Shown: one piece after another, positions 1 through 6,921 of the stretch
How positions within the stretch are numbered: position 1 is the stretch's first letter
Layout of the letters: each line of letters starts with the position of its first letter
Source: JAXDLK01 sp034666665
Lineage (GTDB): Bacteria; Desulfobacterota; Binatia; JACPRU01
Assembly: GCA_034666665.1 (NCBI GenBank)
Contig: JAXDLK010000358.1
Span: forward strand, 1 to 19,591
DNA: 19,591 nt
Direction: 5' to 3'
Notes under the pieces: generated by a model
Told to the model about the DNA's origin: nothing
Databases searched by the model: none
Seen by the model: the letters and a program-made list of their open reading frames with translations, nothing else
Program-made: the position numbers and the translations under genes

Positions 1-2
1 CG

Positions 3-1532
3 ATCGGCCTCACGCTCGACGTCTCGCGGATGACGTTCGACGACGCGTTCGTCGAGCGCATGCGCGCGCCGATGGCAAAGGCGTTCGCGGCCATGGACGA
101 GCTCGAGAAGGGCGCGGTCGCGAACCCGGACGAGAACCGCATGGTCGGCCATTACTGGCTGCGAGATCCCGAGCGCGCGCCGGAAGCGGCGATCGCCTCG
201 GCGATCCGTGACACGCTGGCGCGGATCCACCGCTTCACCGGCGACGTGCACGCCGGCCGCATCCCGCCCGAGAAGGCCGAGCGCTTCCGGAACGTACTGG
301 TGATCGGCATCGGCGGCTCGGCACTCGGACCCCAGTTCGTCGCCGATGCGCTGACGACGGGTGCCGATCGCATGCGGCCCTTCTTCTTCGACAACACCGA
401 CCCGGACGGCTTCGACAAGACGCTCGCGCAGATCGGATCCGCGATCGGCGAGACGCTGACGATCGTCATCAGCAAGTCCGGCGGCACCAAGGAGACGCGG
501 AACGGCATGCTCGAGGCGGAGGCGGCCTACCGCCGAGCCGGGATCGCGTTCCCGCGGCATGCCGTCGCCGTCACCGGCGAGGGCAGCGAGCTCGACCGGC
601 ACGCGAGCGGTCAGGGCTGGCTCGAGCGCTTCCCGATGTGGGACTGGGTCGGCGGCCGGACGTCCGAGCTCTCCGCGGTCGGCCTGCTGCCGGCGAGCCT
701 CCAGGGATTCGACGTCGACGCCATGCTCGCCGGCGCGCGCGACACCGACGCCGTCACGCGGAGCCGCGACCTCGCGAGCAACCCGGCCGCGCTGCTGGCG
801 CTCGCGTGGCACCACGCCGGCGGCGGGCGCGGCGCGAAGGACATGGTGATCCTGCCATACAAGGACCGGCTCCTCCTCTTCAGCCGGTACCTGCAGCAGC
901 TCGTCATGGAGTCGCTCGGCAAGGAGAAGGACCTCCACGGCAACGTCGTCCATCAGGGGATCGCCGTGTACGGCAACAAGGGCTCGACCGACCAGCACGC
1001 CTACGTGCAGCAGCTTCGCGAAGGCGTGCACAACTTCTTCGTCACGTTCGTGCAGGTTCTCGAGGACCGCGCCGGGAAGTCGCTCGCCGTCGAGGAGAAC
1101 GCGACGAGCGGCGACTACCTGGTCGGCTTCCTGCTCGGCACTCGCCAGGCGCTCTTCGAGAAGAGTCGCGAGTCGGTGACCATCACGCTCCGCGAGATGA
1201 GCCCGCGGACCGTCGGCATCCTGATCGCGCTCTACGAGCGGGCGGTCGGTCTGTACGCGAGCCTCGTCGACATCAACGCGTATCATCAGCCGGGCGTCGA
1301 GGCCGGGAAGAAGGCCGCCGGCGACGTGCTCGCCCTGCAGTGGAAGCTCCTCGCGAAGCTCCGCTCCGGCGACGGTGGCACTGCCGACGAGCTCGCGGAT
1401 GCGATCGGTGCCGGCGAAGACGTCGAGACCGTGTTCAAGATCCTCGAGCACCTCGCGGCGAACCCCGATCACGGTGTGACGGCGACGGCGGGGGGTACCG
1501 TGTTCGACACGCGGTTCGGCTGGAGCGGTTGA
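3..1532 (+). CDS. pgi: glucose-6-phosphate isomerase, 5' end cut by window
   Basis: Cytosolic enzyme interconverting glucose-6-phosphate and fructose-6-phosphate, linking glycolysis with the pentose phosphate genes downstream. Counting from the ATG at 30, the sugar-phosphate isomerase (SIS) motif GIGGSALG lies at residues 93-100 and SKSGGTKET at 148-156. The family signature GGRTSELSAVG, the segment HGNVVHQG, and AYHQPGVEAGKKAA near the C terminus follow. The frame stays open to the left edge (codons 3-29 read IGLTLDVSR), and that stretch resembles family sequence just before the usual 'SRM' motif, so the true start probably lies outside the window and the ATG at 30 is internal. From 30 the protein is 500 residues, slightly short for the family, which agrees with a missing N terminus. 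A palindrome and the transketolase gene follow. Identification is secure; the start is unknown. Confidence 0.95.
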   Translation: MGLTLDVSRMTFDDAFVERMRAPMAKAFAAMDELEKGAVANPDENRMVGHYWLRDPERAPEAAIASAIRDTLARIHRFTGDVHAGRIPPEKAERFRNVLVIGIGGSALGPQFVADALTTGADRMRPFFFDNTDPDGFDKTLAQIGSAIGETLTIVISKSGGTKETRNGMLEAEAAYRRAGIAFPRHAVAVTGEGSELDRHASGQGWLERFPMWDWVGGRTSELSAVGLLPASLQGFDVDAMLAGARDTDAVTRSRDLASNPAALLALAWHHAGGGRGAKDMVILPYKDRLLLFSRYLQQLVMESLGKEKDLHGNVVHQGIAVYGNKGSTDQHAYVQQLREGVHNFFVTFVQVLEDRAGKSLAVEENATSGDYLVGFLLGTRQALFEKSRESVTITLREMSPRTVGILIALYERAVGLYASLVDINAYHQPGVEAGKKAAGDVLALQWKLLAKLRSGDGGTADELADAIGAGEDVETVFKILEHLAANPDHGVTATAGGTVFDTRFGWSG

Positions 1533-1563
1533 TCACGGCGACCGGGACACCCCCTCTCCCTGT

Positions 1564-1588
1564 CCCTCTCCCCCGGTGGGGGAGAGGG
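1564..1588. repeat. CTCTCCC-type intergenic palindrome, copy 1
   Basis: Perfect 11-bp inverted repeat CCCTCTCCCCC (1564-1574) / GGGGGAGAGGG (1578-1588) with loop GGT, between pgi and transketolase. Related CTCTCCC/GGGAGAG palindromes occur at 13596-13618 and 15519-15541, so this is a dispersed REP-like element and not a one-off. There is no T-tract, so it is a poor intrinsic terminator. It ends 14 nt before the chosen transketolase ATG and could affect initiation or mRNA stability. Confidence 0.75.
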
Positions 1589-1602
1589 GATTGGAACCAT
1601 TG

Positions 1603-3669
1603 ATGCCGACTGCACCCTCGACCACCCCGAAGATCGAAGACCTCGCGGTGAATACGATCCGCACGCTCGCGATGGACGCGGTGCAGGCGGCAAACTCCGG
1701 GCACCCCGGAACGCCGATGGCGCTCGCTCCGGTCGTCTACACGCTGTGGCAGCGCAACCTGCGGTTCGATCCCGACGATCCGATCTGGCCGAACCGCGAC
1801 CGCTTCGTGCTCTCCGCCGGGCACGCGTCGATGCTCCTCTACTCGATGCTGCACCTGACCGGCGTCAAGTCCGTCAACGCGAAATACGAGCGCCTCGGCG
1901 AGCTGTCGGTGAAGCTCGACGACATCCGGCACTTCCGCCAGCTCGATTCGAAGTGCCCCGGCCATCCCGAGTACCGCTGGACGTCGGGCGTCGAGACCAC
2001 CACCGGACCGCTCGGCCAGGGCGTCGCGAACTCGGTCGGCATGGCGATCGCCGCCAAGTGGATGGCGAGCCGCTTCAACCAGCCGGGCTTCGAGATGTTC
2101 GACTACGACGTCTACGCGCTCTGTGGCGACGGCGATCTGATGGAAGGCATCTCCCACGAAGCCGGCTCGCTCGCCGGGCACCTGAAGCTCGCGAACCTCT
2201 GCTGGATCTACGACAACAACCACATCACGATCGAAGGCCACACCGACTGGGCCTGCAGCGACGACGTCGCCACGCGCTTCGTCGGCTACGGCTGGAACGT
2301 GACGCGCGTCGGCGACGCCAACGATCTCGAGATGCTCGCGCGCGCGCTCGGCGTGTTTCGCAAGGAGGAGCAGCGGCCGACGCTGATCATCGTCGACAGC
2401 CACATCGCCTGGGGCTCGCCGAACAAGCAGGACACTCATGGAGCGCACGGCGAGCCGCTCGGCGAGGAAGAGATCCGTCTGACGAAGCGGAACTACGGCT
2501 GGCCGGAAGACGCGAAGTTCCTCGTGCCGGAGGAGGTCATCACCCATTTTCGCGACGGCATCGGCAAGCGCGGGCGCGAGCTTCGCGAAGCGTGGATGTC
2601 GACGTTCGAGCGGTACCGGCAGGCCCACCCCGGACTCGCGGACGAGCTCTACCGCATGCAGCACCGCGAGCTGCCCGAAGGCTGGGACCGGGACTGGCCC
2701 TCGTTCCCGCCGGACGCGAAAGGCCTCGCGGGTCGGGACGCCTCGGCGAAGGTGCTGAACGTCGCGGCGAAGAACGTGCCGTGGCTGGTCGGCGGCGCCG
2801 CCGACCTCGCGCCGTCGACGAAGACACGGCTCACATTCGAGGGAGCCGGCGACTTCACGGCGAAGAGCTACGGCGGCCGCAACTTCCACTTCGGCATCCG
2901 CGAGCACGCGATGGGCGCGATCCTGAACGGCATGTCGCTGTCGAAGCTCCGGCCGTTCGGTTCGGGCTTCCTGATCTTCAGCGACTACATGCGGGCGCCG
3001 ATCCGCTTGTCGTCGATCATGGAGCTCCCGGTCGTCTACGTGTTCACGCACGATTCGATCGGCGTCGGCGAGGATGGTCCGACGCACCAGCCGATCGAGC
3101 AGATCGCATCGCTGCGCGCGATCCCGGGCCTGATCACGCTCCGGCCCGGTGACGCGAACGAGGTCGCGGAAGCGTGGAAGCTGATCGTCGCGCTGAAGCA
3201 CGAGCCGGTGGCGCTGATCCTTTCCCGTCAGGCGATGCCGACGCTCGACCGGTCGCGCTACGCGCCCGCAGCGGGACTGCGGCGCGGCGCGTACGTCCTC
3301 GCCGATGCACCCGGCGGAAAGCCCGACGTGCTGCTGCTCGCGACCGGCACCGAGGTGTCGCTCTGCGTCGACGCGCAGGAGCGCCTGACCGGCGAAGGCA
3401 TCCGCTCGCGGGTCGTCAGCATGCCTTCGTGGGAGCTCTTCGAGCACCAGAGCGAAAAGTACCGGCACGAGGTACTACCGCCGGAGGTGACGGCCCGCGT
3501 ATCGGTGGAGCAGGCGGCGACCTTCGGCTGGCACCGGTACGTCGGCCCGAAGGGCCGGACGATCGGCATGCGCACGTTCGGCGCGTCGGCGCCGCTCAAG
3601 GAGCTACAGAAGAAGTTCGGCTTCTCGGTCGATCGCGTGGTCGAGGCGGCGAAGGCGACGCTGGCCTGA
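1603..3669 (+). CDS. tkt: transketolase (first copy, next to pgi)
   Basis: ThDP-dependent enzyme moving two-carbon ketol units between ketose and aldose phosphates in the non-oxidative pentose phosphate pathway. The 688-residue length is normal. Visible motifs are NSGHPG (His34), the ThDP/Mg motif GDGDLMEG (175-182) with DNN at 205-207, FGIREHAMG with the catalytic Glu at about 434, and HDSIGVGEDGPTHQP (483-497). I chose ATG 1603; an in-frame GTG at 1576 lies inside the palindrome and would add nine unconserved residues. No strong Shine-Dalgarno is seen; GGAA at 1593-1596 is the best spaced. It follows pgi by 70 bp and may share its transcript. A second, clearly different transketolase starts at 9592. 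The stop codon is followed almost at once by the inverted repeat at 3675-3760. Confidence 0.95.
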   Translation: MPTAPSTTPKIEDLAVNTIRTLAMDAVQAANSGHPGTPMALAPVVYTLWQRNLRFDPDDPIWPNRDRFVLSAGHASMLLYSMLHLTGVKSVNAKYERLGELSVKLDDIRHFRQLDSKCPGHPEYRWTSGVETTTGPLGQGVANSVGMAIAAKWMASRFNQPGFEMFDYDVYALCGDGDLMEGISHEAGSLAGHLKLANLCWIYDNNHITIEGHTDWACSDDVATRFVGYGWNVTRVGDANDLEMLARALGVFRKEEQRPTLIIVDSHIAWGSPNKQDTHGAHGEPLGEEEIRLTKRNYGWPEDAKFLVPEEVITHFRDGIGKRGRELREAWMSTFERYRQAHPGLADELYRMQHRELPEGWDRDWPSFPPDAKGLAGRDASAKVLNVAAKNVPWLVGGAADLAPSTKTRLTFEGAGDFTAKSYGGRNFHFGIREHAMGAILNGMSLSKLRPFGSGFLIFSDYMRAPIRLSSIMELPVVYVFTHDSIGVGEDGPTHQPIEQIASLRAIPGLITLRPGDANEVAEAWKLIVALKHEPVALILSRQAMPTLDRSRYAPAAGLRRGAYVLADAPGGKPDVLLLATGTEVSLCVDAQERLTGEGIRSRVVSMPSWELFEHQSEKYRHEVLPPEVTARVSVEQAATFGWHRYVGPKGRTIGMRTFGASAPLKELQKKFGFSVDRVVEAAKATLA

Positions 3670-3674
3670 GTGAG

Positions 3675-3760
3675 AAAAGGGGTCGGGAGTCTTTTCGCGG
3701 TAGAGCTCGAGCTCCGGCGAACCGTACCTGACCGACGAAAAAAGACTCCCGACCCCTTTT
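3675..3760. repeat. long inverted repeat (GGGGTCGGGAGTC family), MITE-like, possible bidirectional terminator
   Basis: Left arm 3675-3697 begins AAAAGGGGTCGGGAGTCTTT. Right arm 3736-3760 is its reverse complement except for two extra bases in the A/T run. The 38-bp centre contains the palindrome GAGCTCGAGCTC. The element fills the gap between the transketolase stop (3669) and the stop of the convergent DUF4345-like gene, whose TGA starts on the last base of the right arm. Arms of this sequence, translating as GRESFF, KDSRPLF or KKTPDPF, are familiar to me as a dispersed repeat in many bacterial genomes, perhaps mobilised in trans by REP-associated transposases. That origin is recollection and inference; the inverted repeat itself is directly visible. 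Confidence 0.8.
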
Positions 3761-4149
3761 CAGGCGAGGCCGGGCTGGCGCTGAAAGAGCACCGCGGCCG
3801 CCCAGGCGATGCCGACGATCTCGGTGACGAGCGCGCCGAGCATCATCCCGTCGGCGCCGCCGCCGACGAGGATGCCGATCGCACGGGCTCCGCCGAACCC
3901 CGCGAGCGTCAGCAGCACCGCCCAGACGCCGGGCTGCATCCACCCGTCGCGCGACGCGCATGCGAGCAGGAAGATCGCGGTGCCGATCTCGAATCCTCCG
4001 TACGTCGCACGGAAGTCGACGCGAGCGGTCGGTGTCGCGAGCTCGATGCCGACCGCTCGCGCCATCGCGTCGGGTGCAACCAGGGACGCGAGTCCCAGCC
4101 CCGCGTAGACCACGGCCGAGAGGATCAGCAGTACGCGCGGGCGCAGCAT
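3760..4149 (-). CDS. small DUF4345-like integral membrane protein
   Basis: A 129-residue hydrophobic protein with about four likely membrane segments (roughly residues 5-25, 50-66, 73-93 and 103-122). The pattern of LASLVAPDAMARAVGIE early on, then DFRATYGGFEIGTAIFLL, then a helix ending GGARAIG, is what I associate with DUF4345-type inner-membrane proteins of unknown function. The start is ATG at 4149. AAGGA sits five bases before it and overlaps the TAA stop of the upstream gene (4158-4160), only 8 bp away, so the two are very likely co-transcribed and translationally coupled. The family assignment is from memory of the pattern; the membrane character is clear. No function can be assigned. 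Confidence 0.75.
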   Translation of the reverse strand: MLRPRVLLILSAVVYAGLGLASLVAPDAMARAVGIELATPTARVDFRATYGGFEIGTAIFLLACASRDGWMQPGVWAVLLTLAGFGGARAIGILVGGGADGMMLGALVTEIVGIAWAAAVLFQRQPGLA

Positions 4150-4157
4150 GTCGATCC

Positions 4158-4619
4158 TTACCGGTTGAGCTTCATGTCCCCCGGCAGGTGGATGTCGGGG
4201 AACGGGGGCGGCGGGAACTTGTCTGCGAGCAGCCCGAGGGCGAGGCACTGACCCATGTTGGACTCGCGGCTCAAGTATACCTTCTGCACGTCCCCTTTGG
4301 CGTCGATGACGGCGACGAAGCTGAACGGGGAGAAGTCCGGGTTCTGCACCGTCTCGGTGCAGCGCGTGAGCGTATCGGCGTGGCGTTCCTGGAACTGGGG
4401 CCGGAAGATCTCCATGAAGTACTTCGTCCCGTTGGGGTCGGCGGTGTGGCGATCCGCCGTGACTCGGGCCTCGACGTAGGCTTTGTCGGGCTCGGCGGGC
4501 ACGGCCTCGTTCTTCGGCGCAGCAGCTTGCTCCTCTTGCTTCGGCTCGGACGCTCTCACCGGCGTCGACAGCAGCGCCGCGGCGAGCGCGGCGATCAGCA
4601 GCAGGATCCTGTAGGACAT
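4158..4619 (-). CDS. exported hypothetical protein, TonB-C/AgmX-like C-terminal region
   Basis: A 153-residue protein with a classical signal peptide: positive N terminus, hydrophobic core at residues 5-18, and probable cleavage after VRA at residue 23. A charged, Ala/Glu/Lys/Pro-rich linker (about 24-47) follows, then a compact domain. In that domain FSFVAVIDAKGDVQKVYLSRES, followed by Cys125 and then FPPPPFPD, resembles the carboxy-terminal domains of TonB and AgmX/PglI-type periplasmic proteins. Cys87 and Cys125 could form a disulfide, as in the AgmX-like group. It is probably periplasmic. It is the first gene of a two-gene minus-strand unit with the DUF4345-like protein. No strong Shine-Dalgarno lies before the ATG, and the region upstream is occupied by the tandem repeat. 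Domain resemblance is inferred; export is well supported. Confidence 0.7.
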   Translation of the reverse strand: MSYRILLLIAALAAALLSTPVRASEPKQEEQAAAPKNEAVPAEPDKAYVEARVTADRHTADPNGTKYFMEIFRPQFQERHADTLTRCTETVQNPDFSPFSFVAVIDAKGDVQKVYLSRESNMGQCLALGLLADKFPPPPFPDIHLPGDMKLNR

Positions 4620-4689
4620 GAGCCCACAGTATCGGAAAGCCAGGCCGTTTCACACGTTCGCACTCGTCGCGAAGATGCTCGAAGTGTGA

Positions 4690-5012
4690 ACGTCCTCTCC
4701 GCCAATCCCCACCGCTCCGAACGCGCTCGCTGAAGAGCTCGCGGGCGCACGATCGCGCCACTCCAAGCTGGCGAGGAGTATCTTGGCGCCGCCAGCTCGG
4801 ACCGCGCTCCGCCAACCCCCCAACCCCTCCAAACGCGCTCGCTGAAGAGCTCGCGGACGCAAGATCGCGCCACTCCGAGCTGGCGAGGAGTATCTTGGCG
4901 CCGCTAGCTCGGACCGCGCTCCGCCAACCCCCCAACCCCTCCAAACGCGCTCGCTGAAGAGCTCGCGGGCGCAAGATGGTCCTCGCCAGCTCGGACCGCG
5001 CCCTAGCAACCC
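4690..5012. repeat. 112-bp direct tandem repeat with internal hairpin
   Basis: Two full units start with ACGCGCTCGCTGAAGAGCTC at 4721 and 4833 (period 112 bp). A third start at 4945 belongs to a shortened unit with an internal deletion, ending near 5012, and a partial unit precedes the first (about 4690-4720). Each full unit carries the inverted repeat AGCTGGCG...CGCCAGCT (unit 2 has one change, CGCTAGCT) around the loop AGGAGTATCTTGG. The array fills most of the 433-bp gap between the exported protein and dodecin. A related copy lies in inverted orientation at 15609-15700. Apparent reading frames across it are repeat artefacts. Confidence 0.9.
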
Positions 5013-5039
5013 CGGGAAGATCGTGACAACTGACGCGCG

Positions 5040-5050
5040 AGGAGGTGGGA
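5040..5050 (+). promoter_or_regulatory. ribosome binding site of dodecin
   Basis: AGGAGG at 5040-5045 lies seven bases before the ATG at 5053. It decides in favour of this start over the in-frame ATG at 5023, which would add ten residues with no family resemblance. Confidence 0.85.
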
Positions 5051-5052
5051 TC

Positions 5053-5274
5053 ATGCCGGACAAGACCTACAAGGTAGTCGAGATCGTCGGAGTGGCGGAG
5101 GAGAGCTACGCGCAGGCGACGCGGAACGCGATCGAGAAGGCCTCGAAGACGCTGCGCAACCTCGACTGGTTCCAGGTCGTGGAGCAGCGCGGCTTCATCA
5201 AGGGCGGGAAGGTCCTCGAGTTCCAGGTGACGCTGAAGGTCGGCTTCCGCCTCGAAGACACGCCCGCAGGCTGA
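5053..5274 (+). CDS. dodecin, flavin-binding protein
   Basis: A 73-residue protein matching the dodecin family over its whole length. It begins KTYKVVEIVGVAEES, continues with NAIEKASKTLRNLDWF, and ends with EFQVTLKVGFRLE. Dodecins assemble into hollow dodecamers that bind flavins (sometimes CoA) and are regarded as flavin storage or buffering proteins in the cytoplasm. Trp39 in LDWF is the residue expected to stack on the isoalloxazine ring, and Gln58 in FQVTL corresponds to the conserved flavin-contacting glutamine. The gene stands alone on its strand between the tandem repeat and a convergent gene whose stop is 1 bp away. No promoter is obvious; transcription must start within or beyond the repeat. 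Confidence 0.93.
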   Translation: MPDKTYKVVEIVGVAEESYAQATRNAIEKASKTLRNLDWFQVVEQRGFIKGGKVLEFQVTLKVGFRLEDTPAG

Positions 5275-5275
5275 T

Positions 5276-5941
5276 TCACTCCGCGACGACTCCGCCGGTC
5301 GCGTCGACCCACAGGAACTGGAAGGGCGCGGCCTGTGCGAGCCAGCGGAGCCGCGTCGACAAGCCGCGGTAGGCGGCGAAGCCACGCGGCAGCGCGATCG
5401 CGAGATCGACACCCGGCGCGGCGGTGCGGCTGACGAGGACGTCGAGCAGCACCTCGGCAAAGTCGCGCCGGGCGCTCTCCTCGCCGCCGTGGCCGCGGAC
5501 GAAGACACGGAGCCTCCGGCCGTCCGAATCGCGCGCGTCGATCCGTCGCGGTGACGGCCCGTCCCGCGCGACGACATAGCTGTGCGCCTCGAGGTGCTCG
5601 ACGAGGCGCTGCCGCAATCCTTCGTCGGAGAACCAGTCACCGGCCCCTCGAACGCTCCCGCGGCCGAGCGGCAGGCGCGCCGTCGTCCGACGGGCGAGCG
5701 AGCTCACGATGCGGACGACGTGACACCGCGGACAGACCCGCCGCTCGCGCCAGAGAACGCCGCGCGGGACGAGCGCCCGCGCGCGTTTGTTCGCCTGCTG
5801 GCGCGGCCTCACGCGAGCGACGTCGGCGAGACAGTCGTCGCAGAGTGGTCCCGTCTCGGCGAGCGCTCTCGAGATGCGATCGTCGGCGGTCGTGCGTCGC
5901 GCCTCGCGTTGCTCCGGCTCCACCGCTGTGAGAGTCCCCAT
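5276..5941 (-). CDS. zinc-ribbon/winged-helix-like protein with possible degenerate PD-(D/E)XK-like domain
   Basis: A 221-residue soluble protein. Cys pairs C34-DD-C37 and C70-PR-C73 bracket a helical stretch containing RQQANKRARAL, a layout like small DNA-binding domains in which two CxxC knuckles flank a winged helix. Residues 105-221 (FSDEGLRQRLVEHLEAHSYVV, then RRIDARDSD, RLRVFVRG, ARRDFAEVLLDVLVSR, VDLAIALPR, FQFLWVDATGGV) follow the strand/helix order of restriction-endonuclease-like proteins that I recall with an E-x-K-G motif at the second strand. Here that position reads FVRG, so a catalytic core would be degenerate. It converges on dodecin with a 1-bp gap, and its ATG is only 6 bp from the divergent transporter ATG, so one start may be misplaced. 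Function unknown. Confidence 0.65.
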   Translation of the reverse strand: MGTLTAVEPEQREARRTTADDRISRALAETGPLCDDCLADVARVRPRQQANKRARALVPRGVLWRERRVCPRCHVVRIVSSLARRTTARLPLGRGSVRGAGDWFSDEGLRQRLVEHLEAHSYVVARDGPSPRRIDARDSDGRRLRVFVRGHGGEESARRDFAEVLLDVLVSRTAAPGVDLAIALPRGFAAYRGLSTRLRWLAQAAPFQFLWVDATGGVVAE

Positions 5942-5947
5942 ACCTCA

Positions 5948-6865
5948 ATGCAGCGCGGGAATCACACGCGTGGGGCGCTCCTCGCCGTAGGTTCCGCGCT
6001 GCTCTTCGCGGCCGCCGGCGCAGGTGTGAAGCAGGTATCAGCCACCTTGCCGAACACGATGATCGTCTTCTTCCGGAACGCCTTCGCGCTGGTCGTGCTG
6101 GCGCCGTGGCTGGTGCGGAGCGGTGTCTCCAACCTGGCGACGCCGTGCCCTCGCCTCCACCTGACGCGCACCCTCTCCGGCTTGGCCGCGATGTACTGCT
6201 TCTTCTACGCGATCTCGCGCCTCCACCTGGCCGAGGCGGTTCTGCTCAACTACACCGCGCCGCTCTTCATTCCGTTCCTGGCGGCACTCTGGCTCGACGA
6301 GCCGATCCCCGACCGCGCCGCGTGGCCGATCCTGGTCGGGTTCGCGGGCATCGCCCTGATCTTGAAGCCGACCTTCGGCTTCTTCTCCGCCGCCGGCCTC
6401 ATCGGCCTCGCCGGCGGTGTCCTCTCCGCCTCGGCGTTCGTCGGCATCCGTGGGCTGACGCGCGTAGAGCCGACCCGCCGCATCGTCTTCTACTTCACGA
6501 CGATCTCCACCGTGCTCTCGTCGCTCCCGCTCCTCTGGGGCTGGAGCACTCCGGACGCGGGCACCTGGGTCATCCTGGGCACGATCGGAGCGCTCGCGGC
6601 CGGCGGCCAGCTGCTGATGACCAGCGCGTATTCGCGGGCGCCGGCCGCGTGGATCGGCCCCTTCTCCTACTCGACGGTGGTGTTCGCCGCGCTCTTCGGG
6701 TGGATTCTCTGGGGGGAGATGCCGGACGCGCTCTCCGTCGCCGGAGGCGGTCTCGTCTGTGCCGCCGGCATCCTGTCGGTGCGCGCGACCGGCGGCAGAA
6801 CCGCCGCCGCCGCCGACGAGCCGCTGACGGAGCCTTCCCCGGCGCTCGACGCAACCGCCGGCTGA
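5948..6865 (+). CDS. EamA/DMT-family transporter
   Basis: A 305-residue inner-membrane protein with about ten hydrophobic helices arranged as two repeats of five, the EamA (drug/metabolite transporter) architecture. The first repeat opens with GALLAVGSALLFAAAGAGVKQ, then FFRNAFALVVLAPWL and the typical TAPLFIPFLAALWLDE helix end. The second repeat has the matching YSTVVFAALFGWILWGE. Proteins of this type usually export amino acids, nucleosides or other small metabolites; the substrate cannot be read from sequence. A short Ala/Pro-rich cytoplasmic tail ends the protein. I chose the ATG at 5948; the Shine-Dalgarno is weak, and the promoter would have to lie inside the divergent gene. It is the first gene of a plus-strand run reaching 15472. 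Confidence 0.88.
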   Translation: MQRGNHTRGALLAVGSALLFAAAGAGVKQVSATLPNTMIVFFRNAFALVVLAPWLVRSGVSNLATPCPRLHLTRTLSGLAAMYCFFYAISRLHLAEAVLLNYTAPLFIPFLAALWLDEPIPDRAAWPILVGFAGIALILKPTFGFFSAAGLIGLAGGVLSASAFVGIRGLTRVEPTRRIVFYFTTISTVLSSLPLLWGWSTPDAGTWVILGTIGALAAGGQLLMTSAYSRAPAAWIGPFSYSTVVFAALFGWILWGEMPDALSVAGGGLVCAAGILSVRATGGRTAAAADEPLTEPSPALDATAG

Positions 6866-6912
6866 AGCGGCGGGCCGTTTCGTTCCGGCCGGGGGCCGCT
6901 GCTAGAGTGACC

Positions 6913-6919
6913 GGAGGAG
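6913..6919 (+). promoter_or_regulatory. ribosome binding site supporting a GTG start
   Basis: GGAGGAG lies just before the GTG at 6922, with five bases between its first GGAG and the start. It is the only good Shine-Dalgarno between the transporter stop (6865) and the kinase domains, so it sets the kinase start. An in-frame GTG at 6907 and a TTG at 6943 are less well placed. Confidence 0.65.
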
Positions 6920-6921
6920 CC

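Noticed and set aside
1576..1602. GTG at 1576 as transketolase start
   Set aside because: It lies inside the CTCTCCC palindrome and adds residues without family resemblance; ATG 1603 fits better.
638..1603. A plus-strand frame inside and beyond pgi
   Set aside because: Arg/Pro/Gly-rich shadow in a different frame from the real isomerase.
1435..3468. A 677-codon minus-strand frame opposite transketolase
   Set aside because: Antisense shadow of a secure transketolase gene, Arg/Val/Asp-rich and without motifs.
4620..4645. Possible -10 box (GATACT, minus strand) before the exported protein gene
   Set aside because: It is too close to the ATG and has no convincing -35 at 17 bp.
4721..5012. CRISPR array
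   Set aside because: Units are 112 bp and nearly identical along their length, with no short repeat alternating with unique spacers and no cas genes nearby.
4595..5063. Minus-strand frames of 92 and 137 codons between the exported protein and dodecin
   Set aside because: They are translations of the 112-bp tandem repeat; the same peptide-like text appears from the dispersed copy at 15609, so repetition and not coding explains it.
5582..5947. Upstream extension of the EamA transporter frame
   Set aside because: The added residues are hydrophilic, Arg/Pro-rich shadow of the minus-strand zinc-ribbon gene; the first membrane helix follows ATG 5948.
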